From an uncultured Aquimarina sp. (GTDB lineage: Bacteria; Bacteroidota; Bacteroidia; Flavobacteriales; Flavobacteriaceae), in assembly GCA_947500505.1 (NCBI GenBank), contig CANMSL010000001.1:496001-560000 (forward strand): a DNA stretch of 64,000 nucleotides. The letters run 5' to 3'. Below the pieces are notes generated by a model. It was not told the DNA's origin and made no database searches. It worked only from the letters and a program-made list of their open reading frames with translations. Within the stretch, counting starts at the first letter, position 1, and each line of letters begins with the position of its first letter. A program made the translations under genes and the position numbers. Positions 1-8,356 of the stretch are shown here, piece by piece.

Positions 1-153
1 TTACTCTTTTGTCTGTTATCAAGTTTTATTAGAAGCTTTTTTGGCAAACTATTCATACCCGTAAAAATACAATAAAATGATACTACTATTTCTGTTTATT
101 AATGGTAGAAGAACAGGAAAAGAATAATGTGCTATTTTTATCAAAAAAAGTCG

Positions 154-690
154 ATGATACACTATACAACTGTTTCGAAGGATGAGGAATTACATCAAAT
201 TTTAGCACTTCAAAAGAAGAATTTATCTACATCTATTTCACAAATTGAAAAAGAAAAAGAAGGATTTGTAACAGTACATCACGATTTTGATATCCTGAAA
301 AAAATGGATAATCAGGAACCTCATATTATTGCAAATGACAATGGTATGGTAGTAGGTTATGTATTATGTATGACAAAGAATTTTGGAGATTCCATAGAAA
401 TTCTTAGACCTATGTTTCAAAAAATACAAGAACATCTTAATAAAGAAATTACTTATTTGGTTATGGGACAAGTTTGTATTGATAAAGAGTATCGGGGTCA
501 AGGAATTTTCAGAGGTCTTTATCAAAAAATGAAAACTGTATTAGAAAACAAGTATGATCTCTTGATCACAGAAGTGGCTGCCAGCAATTTACGATCCCTC
601 TATGCACATTATGCTATTGGTTTCAAAACGCTTATGGTCTATACTGCTGACGGAATCGAATGGCATCTTCTTCAGTGGGATTGGGAATGA
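154..690 (+). CDS. GNAT family N-acetyltransferase
   Basis: Predicted acetyl-CoA dependent N-acetyltransferase of the GNAT fold, cytoplasmic, substrate unknown. The acetyl-CoA binding motif A is visible as VCIDKEYRGQGIFRGLY, with the R/Q-x-x-G-x-G/A type RGQGIF loop, preceded by a strand that fits motif D. The frame is open from an ATG at 127, but I prefer the ATG at 154, because the first nine codons (MCYFYQKKS) look like leader and MIHYTTVSKDEE fits the beginning of a GNAT fold; the resulting 178 aa is usual for the family. It stands alone, with no partner gene close by on its strand. Family assignment is firm; the substrate cannot be read from sequence. Confidence 0.85.
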   Translation: MIHYTTVSKDEELHQILALQKKNLSTSISQIEKEKEGFVTVHHDFDILKKMDNQEPHIIANDNGMVVGYVLCMTKNFGDSIEILRPMFQKIQEHLNKEITYLVMGQVCIDKEYRGQGIFRGLYQKMKTVLENKYDLLITEVAASNLRSLYAHYAIGFKTLMVYTADGIEWHLLQWDWE

Positions 691-947
691 AAAAATTCTC
701 TAATCTAGTTTAATGAGTTTATTCTTTTTCTATTATTCAGATATCTGATCGACATTAACCTGTTGTTTTCCGTGAGCTTTAATACTCTGACCTTTTGCTC
801 CTCTAGAAGTTTCAAAACGATTTATTTCACCATAATTTTAGAAGCCTTATACGAGTAGAAATTTTAATGAAGAAAGTTACCACGTCTAAGACTTTACCAA
901 TAGTGGAATTATCTTTGTTAATAAAATGAGTACCATCAATAGTTAAC

Positions 948-2213
948 TTATGGTGCTGGTACAGCTGCCTTTGAATCTCTTAATAAAATGCAATATTGTG
1001 CATAATTTGTTGTCGCCAAATCTGGTAATATTTCTATTTTTTGATCTCGGAGAAATGGTAAAATCATAGTCTGACTTAATAATCTATCAGAATTATGGTA
1101 AGGACTATCTTGGGCGTCTAAACGAAAAATAGTAGTTGAATTAGGTTGCGATGCTCTTTTTAAATCTTTGATGCCATATTGATGATATGTCATTAAAGAT
1201 TCATAAGAAAAATGTAATTCTGTCCATGTTTTTCCGGTATGTAAAAAATCTGGAAGTATTTTACTAGGCATAATTATTTGACTATCGATGTAAGCCATTA
1301 TCATTGAAACCATATTTTTACCAATTGGTAACTCCGATGTTTTAATTAAATATGCTAATGACTCTGCACCATTTTTTAGAGGTGACTGCAACACATGAGC
1401 AAAGCCATAATATCCATAGATTTTTTGATCTTTTAGATTCAAATGCTTATAAATTTCTTTAAAATTTTCAACTATTTTAAGCTCTCGCCCTTTATCTTTT
1501 GTTTGAATCAGGGTCCTCAAAATATGCAAGTAATCAAAAGCTGAGCTGCCCAGTTCTGTTTTTATTAATTCCAAAGATACCTTATCGTTCAATAAGGTGA
1601 TTGCATATTCAATCAAATCCTCTTTAGAGGTTTGATTAAAATATACTTTTTTATTTATTGACGAATTTTTGATAATCTCGTTAAGATGCTGCTTGGCCAA
1701 CTCATAATCAACCATAATATCACTACCAAGAACGTGAATTTTATTAGCTTCAGTTAATGTATTATTGTATTGATAAAGTTTTTTCCATTTACCTAAATAA
1801 TCTATATTGCTTTTGGGTACGTATGGAATAAAGTTCTGTAAAGCTTTAAGCAAAAGTGAATCAGATCCCGTATTAAGATATTTATTAAGAAAATAAGCCT
1901 GACTATAATCTACCTCAGCCATATAAAAACGAACATTAGCTCTTTTATGTAAATGCTCAAACAATTGATAATCCACTTTTGGAGATTTAGCAAATCCATG
2001 AATTTCACCAACTAAAAATAACTGATGCTTGTAAAATGTACTATCAAAAGAAAATTTTTGATTTTCACTTATTTCAATTTTGTGCTCTTTTAAATAACTT
2101 ACATATGTATTTCCTTTTACATACTCAATTAGATAGAAAATATAGATTGTAGCGTAAAAAAGTGTAATACTGCTTATCACAAATAATCCTAAAAATTTAA
2201 AAATTCGTTTCAT
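948..2213 (-). CDS. membrane-anchored GEIHG-motif protein (EreA/ChaN-like)
   Basis: Hypothetical protein of 421 aa with one N-terminal membrane segment (about residues 7-29), so it is probably anchored with its bulk in the periplasm. The motif LFLVGEIHGFAKSP near residue 66 resembles the Gly-Glu-x-x-His signature of the erythromycin-esterase/ChaN superfamily, and later segments (VLGSDIMVDY, YGYYGFAHVLQ) could be the matching metal or substrate sites. The match is to the general fold only; I infer a hydrolase-like or haem-binding role and no substrate. It lies 118 bp downstream of the LytTR regulator on the same strand, behind a direct repeat that could be that regulator's site, which suggests it is the regulated target. 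Confidence 0.6.
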   Translation of the reverse strand: MKRIFKFLGLFVISSITLFYATIYIFYLIEYVKGNTYVSYLKEHKIEISENQKFSFDSTFYKHQLFLVGEIHGFAKSPKVDYQLFEHLHKRANVRFYMAEVDYSQAYFLNKYLNTGSDSLLLKALQNFIPYVPKSNIDYLGKWKKLYQYNNTLTEANKIHVLGSDIMVDYELAKQHLNEIIKNSSINKKVYFNQTSKEDLIEYAITLLNDKVSLELIKTELGSSAFDYLHILRTLIQTKDKGRELKIVENFKEIYKHLNLKDQKIYGYYGFAHVLQSPLKNGAESLAYLIKTSELPIGKNMVSMIMAYIDSQIIMPSKILPDFLHTGKTWTELHFSYESLMTYHQYGIKDLKRASQPNSTTIFRLDAQDSPYHNSDRLLSQTMILPFLRDQKIEILPDLATTNYAQYCILLRDSKAAVPAP

Positions 2214-2242
2214 CTTATTCAGTTTTAAATGATTAACAATTA

Positions 2243-2273
2243 CAAATGAACGATGCTTTTAAAGCTTCAACAA
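2243..2273 (-). promoter_or_regulatory. candidate promoter of the GEIHG-motif gene
   Basis: On the minus strand TTCATTTG (2250-2243) matches the Bacteroidota -7 box TAnnTTTG at all but one defined position, with a TTG at 2273-2271 placed 20 nt upstream of it as the -33 element. Transcription would start near 2237, some 24 nt before the ATG at 2213. Its place downstream of the 2320-2352 direct repeat fits an activator arrangement. This is motif matching only. Confidence 0.35.
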
Positions 2274-2319
2274 TATTAAGTGATGAGCCGCCTTAAAAGT
2301 TGATGATATGATAAAATAA

Positions 2320-2352
2320 GGGGTAAAATGACTACTTTTTGGGGTAGAATGA
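2320..2352 (-). promoter_or_regulatory. 12-bp direct repeat with 21-bp period, candidate LytTR site
   Basis: On the minus strand TCATTCTACCCC (2352-2341) and TCATTTTACCCC (2331-2320) are identical in 11 of 12 positions and start exactly 21 bp apart. LytTR regulators are known to bind paired direct repeats with about two helical turns between them. The upstream copy is also the last codons (Ser-Phe-Tyr-Pro) of the LytTR gene, and the second copy repeats them just after the stop, so a local duplication of the 3' end is an alternative origin. Confidence 0.4.
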
Positions 2353-3162
2353 TAAGGATTTCTTTACTTTTTTATAATAAGATTTTGATAAAGGGATGGT
2401 TTCCTCTACATAGGTAAGTGTAATAGATGCTTTTTGAGAGTTTCCACTTATTTTTTTGATAAAATCAGCATTTACAAGATAAGATCTATGTGTTTTTAGT
2501 AAATAATCAGTGGATTTTTCTACTTTATTTAAGGTAGTTCTTATAATTTTTTTTTGAAGCGTATCTTTTTCATTTAAAATATAAAATTGGACATAATTGT
2601 CCAATGCCCTAACGTAAATGAGCTTATTTTTTGCGATAACAAAGTTTTCTTTTTTGTTATTAGATAAAATATCAAGATATTCTTTTTTTTCTGAAGTAGG
2701 ATAAGTCGTATTTACTACAGAACTCTCTTTAATTGCTAAATATCTGATAACGGCAGTAAATCCAGCTATTAACGGTAACGTAGGTAAACAGATATAAAAC
2801 ATAAAAAATAGTAATGAAGAAATAGAAAAATCCATTGGATTTACAAGCTTAATATGATAATAATAGCCTATAGAGATTCCAATTATGTTAGATACAACCA
2901 GAAATATAATTTCGTTACCCCAGTTCCAGATCTTATTTCTCTTAAAATACAGGTTCGTAAAATACTGAACGATTATGTAACCTAAGAAAGCACAAATACC
3001 ATATCCAAAAAGAAGTAAATTTTTAAAGTCGTGTTGAAAACTAGACATATTAAACGGCTGAAGAAATAGAAGTATAAAAACTAAAATTCCCCCATTCAAG
3101 CTGGCTATTCCTGCGTGTAAACGATATGAAGAAGAAAAAGGGAATGACCTGCTTAAAAACAT
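2332..3162 (-). CDS. membrane LytTR-family transcriptional regulator
   Basis: DNA-binding regulator of 276 aa with four predicted membrane helices in the first 140 residues (for example LNGGILVFILLFLQPF and IIFLVVSNIIGISIGYYY) and a C-terminal LytTR domain (about 165-276). The LytTR part shows the usual IYVRALDNYVQFY strand and LLKTHRSYLVNADFIKKISGNS recognition region. There is no response-regulator receiver domain, so the membrane domain probably senses the signal directly. The start is fixed by RSFPFSSSYRLHAGIASLNGG, typical of this group. The ATG lies 5 nt from an atpDC-type terminator hairpin, so the gene may be expressed by read-through or with a sequestered leader. The downstream GEIHG gene is its likely target. 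Confidence 0.88.
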   Translation of the reverse strand: MFLSRSFPFSSSYRLHAGIASLNGGILVFILLFLQPFNMSSFQHDFKNLLLFGYGICAFLGYIIVQYFTNLYFKRNKIWNWGNEIIFLVVSNIIGISIGYYYHIKLVNPMDFSISSLLFFMFYICLPTLPLIAGFTAVIRYLAIKESSVVNTTYPTSEKKEYLDILSNNKKENFVIAKNKLIYVRALDNYVQFYILNEKDTLQKKIIRTTLNKVEKSTDYLLKTHRSYLVNADFIKKISGNSQKASITLTYVEETIPLSKSYYKKVKKSLSFYPKK

Positions 3163-3166
3163 AAAA

Positions 3167-3194
3167 AATCCTTGTTATACTAATAACAAGGATT
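3167..3194 (-). terminator. terminator of atpD-atpC
   Basis: An 11-bp perfect stem (AATCCTTGTTA at 3167-3177 with TAACAAGGATT at 3184-3194) and a 6-nt loop are followed on the minus strand by TTTTTT. It lies about 50 bp beyond the atpC stop. The U-run runs straight into the ATG of the LytTR gene, and the only purine-rich stretch before that ATG (AAGGA) is inside the stem. Confidence 0.75.
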
Positions 3195-3242
3195 AAATAT
3201 AAAGATTTTAATACATAAAGTCAGAACTATTTGACAAGCAAA

Positions 3243-3518
3243 TTAATCTGCCAATACAATTACTTTATTATCTTTCATCTCGATAGTTCCAGAGTTTATA
3301 GGAAGCAATGTAATGTTTTTCTCTTTAATAAATTTTTCAGCAACTTCTTCTTCCAGATTCATTTCACCATACACTTTTACATTTCCTTTAGTAAGTAATG
3401 AAACTATTGGTGCGTGATTATCTAACATCTGAAACTCTCCATTCACACCTGGCACCGCAACTGATGTCACTTCTCCGCTAAATAATACTGCTTCTGGGGT
3501 TACTATTTCTAAATACAT
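3243..3518 (-). CDS. atpC: F1F0 ATP synthase subunit epsilon (short form)
   Basis: Epsilon subunit of the F1 motor, part of the central stalk of the proton-driven ATP synthase on the cytoplasmic face. The N-terminal beta-sandwich is clear: MYLEIVTPEAVLFSGEV, then VAVPGVNGEFQMLDNHAPIVSLL. At 91 aa it ends directly after the sandwich, whereas the usual bacterial protein is about 130-140 aa, so the C-terminal helical hairpin that can lock the rotor is absent. Short forms are known in this phylum, so this is probably native. The gene follows atpD with a 94-bp gap holding TAGT-rich repeats, and it ends at the 3167-3194 terminator. Confidence 0.95.
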   Translation of the reverse strand: MYLEIVTPEAVLFSGEVTSVAVPGVNGEFQMLDNHAPIVSLLTKGNVKVYGEMNLEEEVAEKFIKEKNITLLPINSGTIEMKDNKVIVLAD

Positions 3519-3612
3519 ATTTTTATAAGTATTAAGTAGTTAGTAGTTAGTAAATATATAATAATGAGAAACGAATTAATCTCACTACTCATTTCTAACC
3601 TCTCACTACTAT

Positions 3613-5139
<1,527 letters not shown>

Positions 5140-5204
5140 TTAGTATTTAACTATTTAAAAGATCCTTTTTTCAACTATGCCGAATACGACCTTTTTTCAG
5201 GCTG

Positions 5205-5212
5205 CAAATATA
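5205..5212 (-). promoter_or_regulatory. -7 box of the atpDC promoter
   Basis: TATATTTG on the minus strand matches the Bacteroidota TAnnTTTG consensus completely. Transcription would start near 5198, leaving a leader of roughly 75 nt with the 10-mer TGAAAAAAGG present twice at a 26-bp period (plus-strand 5164-5173 and 5190-5199). A clear -33 TTTG is not visible; the upstream region is T-rich. Confidence 0.55.
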
Positions 5213-5384
5213 GGCTTTTAAAATGAAAAAAATAGCGTCTTTTATTTTGTTTTTTTGATGACAAAATCTAAAGCTGATTTCCTAAATAAAAAGCATCGTT
5301 TTTAGGTAGCTTTTATTTGATTTTGAAATCATTAAATTGTACTTTTCCTACAAGTATTTCTTTAATCTATTCAAAAAACACCCT

Positions 5385-6659
5385 ATGGAAACCTATGCTA
5401 TTGCATTAAGCTATGCCATTCCGGGATTTATAATTCTTATTTTAATTGAATATCTTATTAGTCGGTGGAAGGGAATTCCTGTTAATGAAGCAATGGATAC
5501 CATCTCTAGTATTAGTTCGGGAATAACGAATACATTAAAAAGCCTAATGGGTTTAACGATTATTATTATAAGTTATGAATGGATGGTTGACCATATTGCT
5601 TTGATTGAGATTAAATCTTCTTTTTTAGTTTATTTTTTAACTTTTATAGGATTAGACTTTGCCGGATATTGGTCACATCGTTTTAATCATACCGTAAATG
5701 TTTTTTGGAATAGACATATTATACATCATAGTAGTGAAGAATTTAATCTGGCTTGTGCATTACGTCAAAATGTTTCTGCCATAGTCTCTATATATTTTTT
5801 CCTTTACATCCCTATTGCCTTAATTGGTATCCCTTCAGAAGTTGTTGCTTTAATTACTCCTATTCATTTTTTTGCTCAATTTTGGTATCATACAAGGTTG
5901 ATTGATACAATGGGAGTTTTAGAGTATATCATTGTTACTCCTTCGCACCACAGAGTTCACCACGCAATAAACAATAAATATCTTGATAAAAATTATTCGG
6001 AGATTTTTATATTTTGGGATAAGCTATTTGGGTCTTTTCAGAAAGAATTACCTGACAATCCTCCTGTGTATGGAGTAAAAAAGCCCGTGAGAACCTGGAA
6101 TCCTTTTTTGATTAATTTTATGCACGTTTGGGGAATCGTTAAAGATGCCTGGAGAACAAAATCTTGGTGGGACAAGATTAGAATTTGGTTTATGCCTACA
6201 GGATGGAGACCTGTGGATGTCAAAAACAAATATCCAATTGAAATTATTGAAGATCCTTATTCTTATATAAAATACAGGACAGAAAGTTCACTGTTTTTAA
6301 AAATTTGGTCTTGGACACAACTTACGATAACGGTTTTACTTATGTACTATCTATTAGTTAGCATAGCGGATTTAACATTTATTGAAATTATTAATTACTC
6401 AATATTCCTGGCAGTTTCTATTTTTGCTTACACTTCTTTAATGGATAGACATATTATATCTTTATACGCAGAGGTACTTAAGTTTGGTCTGGGAATATAT
6501 TTCATTTTTTCTGGAGATGGTTGGTTTGGAATAGAAGTTACTTTTTCTGGAGCTTCAAATTTGATTTTAGGATACATAGTTCTCTCTTTTTTATTATCGG
6601 TTTATTTTCAAATGATTGAAGGTAAATATCAACTACAAAGTTTTAACGAATCATCATAA
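5385..6659 (+). CDS. sterol desaturase / fatty acid hydroxylase family membrane enzyme
   Basis: Integral membrane di-iron oxygenase of the fatty acid hydroxylase superfamily, 424 aa. The histidine clusters that bind the metal pair are all present: HRFNH (the H-x3-H box), NRHIIHHSS (H-x2-HH) and, later, HHRVHHAIN. Several hydrophobic helices flank them, and a further membrane region of about 120 residues follows the catalytic core, as in plasmalogen/alkylglycerol-monooxygenase-like members. The frame is open upstream to a TTG at 5337, but the ATG at 5385 (METYAIALSYAIPG) is the natural start. The substrate (a lipid headgroup or acyl chain) cannot be told from sequence. It ends at a strong bidirectional terminator. 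Confidence 0.85.
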   Translation: METYAIALSYAIPGFIILILIEYLISRWKGIPVNEAMDTISSISSGITNTLKSLMGLTIIIISYEWMVDHIALIEIKSSFLVYFLTFIGLDFAGYWSHRFNHTVNVFWNRHIIHHSSEEFNLACALRQNVSAIVSIYFFLYIPIALIGIPSEVVALITPIHFFAQFWYHTRLIDTMGVLEYIIVTPSHHRVHHAINNKYLDKNYSEIFIFWDKLFGSFQKELPDNPPVYGVKKPVRTWNPFLINFMHVWGIVKDAWRTKSWWDKIRIWFMPTGWRPVDVKNKYPIEIIEDPYSYIKYRTESSLFLKIWSWTQLTITVLLMYYLLVSIADLTFIEIINYSIFLAVSIFAYTSLMDRHIISLYAEVLKFGLGIYFIFSGDGWFGIEVTFSGASNLILGYIVLSFLLSVYFQMIEGKYQLQSFNESS

Positions 6660-6661
6660 AA

Positions 6662-6687
6662 AACCCGCTTAAATGATAAAGCGGGTT
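6662..6687. terminator. bidirectional terminator
   Basis: A 9-bp perfect stem (AACCCGCTT / AAGCGGGTT, 6662-6670 with 6679-6687) and an 8-nt loop sit between the convergent desaturase gene and the SGNH lipoprotein gene. An A-run on the left serves the minus strand and a weaker T-rich tail serves the plus strand. Confidence 0.75.
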
Positions 6688-6713
6688 CATTCATTATTTT
6701 ATTGTTAGTTTAA

Positions 6714-8336
6714 TCACTGAAGTAAAGCAGGTGAGTAATTGGTGTTATAGGCTGAAACGTCTACCAGGTTTCCTGAAGCTTCAAAGTTTGAACCATAAGT
6801 AATATCAATTGCTTTTAGCATCTCATTGGCTATTAAAGCGTAACCTCGAGAAGTCGGATGTACACCATCTAATGAAAAAGCACCACCAGTCACTAAATTT
6901 GATGTTAGGATTAAACCACTGGTTTCAACACCAGTTGACGCAACCTGATCTAATAACGCATTAGCATCAAATAGTGCAAAGCCATTTGCGCTTGCTACCG
7001 AAGAAATAACTTGATTAAACTGAACTGTTGCTGTAGCAATATCTTCCTGTTCTGAGGGTAAAAGAACCCACTTATCTTCTAAAGGGAAAGTCACACCATT
7101 TACAGCTAATTGACCAGCAGTTTCAATAGGAAGACCTAAGCCAGTAAGAGTTGCCACTGCACTATTGTTTACTTGTCCAATTATCGAAGAACTTGGTAAG
7201 ACTAATAAATCATTTTCATTAGCCTGTCTTGCCTGTCCATATAAAAAACCGAAAACTGCGGCTGTTCCCGCATCTAGTCCACCAGCTTGTAGTGCTCCAG
7301 ATATTTGCGCAGACAAGTCAACTAAAGACTCATCTTTTATTACCACGGCACTGGCAGCTCCCGTATTAAAAGTTATTGACCTTTCCGGAACACCAAGAGC
7401 TGTAAACACCTGATTGAGCGAAGCAAACTGTCCGTTTAAAGTCGGGATAAGTGGTCCAAAACTAGGGTTAGTTGGGTCTAGCGGTGCAAATGGAACTGTA
7501 GTAAAATGAGGTATAGCCGTTACGTTAGGGATATTGCCTAATATACCTTGAACCCCTGAAATATTACTTACTAACGATCCTACAAGCGCTTGATAGGTAG
7601 CTTCAAAACCAACTCCGGGAGCCCCGGTCAAAGGTGTAATTGGGTCACTACCATCACCACCAGAGAGCGCATATCCCAATACATCATTATTTCCTATCCA
7701 TAAAGAAATAAACGATGGTTGTTGTGCAATTGCCAATTCTATAACGCTTGCGTTCGGTGTTGTACCCGTCATTCTCACAAAATAGGGGTTCGCAGTTGGC
7801 GGCATTGCGAAAACACCGTTTAAATCTCCGTAGCCAGGAGCTAATAGGTGAAAACTTTTGGCGCCTGGTACTCCAAGGTTGTTAAATGGCCCTGATGGAT
7901 TATTTAGAACGATATCCGTTGTTGGTACAGCAGAAGGCACCAAAGATTGCAAAGGTGCTGGCCCTGAACCATCGAATACCAATCTCGGATTAAAACCAGG
8001 AACTTGAGTTCCTCCGGCTAATAAACCCCCAATATTGTCATTCATTAGGGGTTGTGTAAATGCACCTCCATTTCCTAAAGCTGCAAATTGCTGCGCTAGT
8101 ATAGCTGGAGTAGAATTTTCTTGAGTAACTTTATAAAGTGCACCATCTGCAAAACCTGCAGTTAGTGAGTTTCCTAAGGATACGTAAGTAGAAAAATTTG
8201 CATTTCCTTGTACAAAAGCTTCAAGTTCTACGGGCTCTTCTTGTCCTCTGGCTCTTAAGTCATCTAAAGCATCATTCTCACAAGACATAAAGCCTACAGT
8301 TAGAAGAGATAATGTTATATATTTAAATTTTTTCAT
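6714..8336 (-). CDS. SGNH/GDSL-family hydrolase lipoprotein
   Basis: Outer-membrane lipoprotein of 540 aa with a lipobox (GFMSC, Cys19) followed by acidic residues. It has the three blocks of an SGNH esterase/lipase: block I YVSLGNSLTAG with the nucleophile Ser57 (GNS in place of the usual GDS), a block III WIGNNDVLG, and block V DGVHPTSRGYALIANEML with Asp490 and His493. It is longer than classic GDSL enzymes through insertions. It starts 20 bp after the TonB receptor gene, so the two form an operon. I infer that a lipid or ester taken up by the receptor is processed at the cell surface or in the periplasm. The second receptor of this type in the window has no such partner. Confidence 0.88.
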   Translation of the reverse strand: MKKFKYITLSLLTVGFMSCENDALDDLRARGQEEPVELEAFVQGNANFSTYVSLGNSLTAGFADGALYKVTQENSTPAILAQQFAALGNGGAFTQPLMNDNIGGLLAGGTQVPGFNPRLVFDGSGPAPLQSLVPSAVPTTDIVLNNPSGPFNNLGVPGAKSFHLLAPGYGDLNGVFAMPPTANPYFVRMTGTTPNASVIELAIAQQPSFISLWIGNNDVLGYALSGGDGSDPITPLTGAPGVGFEATYQALVGSLVSNISGVQGILGNIPNVTAIPHFTTVPFAPLDPTNPSFGPLIPTLNGQFASLNQVFTALGVPERSITFNTGAASAVVIKDESLVDLSAQISGALQAGGLDAGTAAVFGFLYGQARQANENDLLVLPSSSIIGQVNNSAVATLTGLGLPIETAGQLAVNGVTFPLEDKWVLLPSEQEDIATATVQFNQVISSVASANGFALFDANALLDQVASTGVETSGLILTSNLVTGGAFSLDGVHPTSRGYALIANEMLKAIDITYGSNFEASGNLVDVSAYNTNYSPALLQ

Positions 8337-8356
8337 GATAATTTCTAATTTAGATG

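Noticed and set aside
1..126. Two plus-strand frames open from the left edge (ending at 64 and 75) that could be the tail of a gene
   Set aside because: Only 20-24 codons each, in two frames, both hydrophobic and without any recognisable end motif; the real upstream gene cannot be decided from this window.
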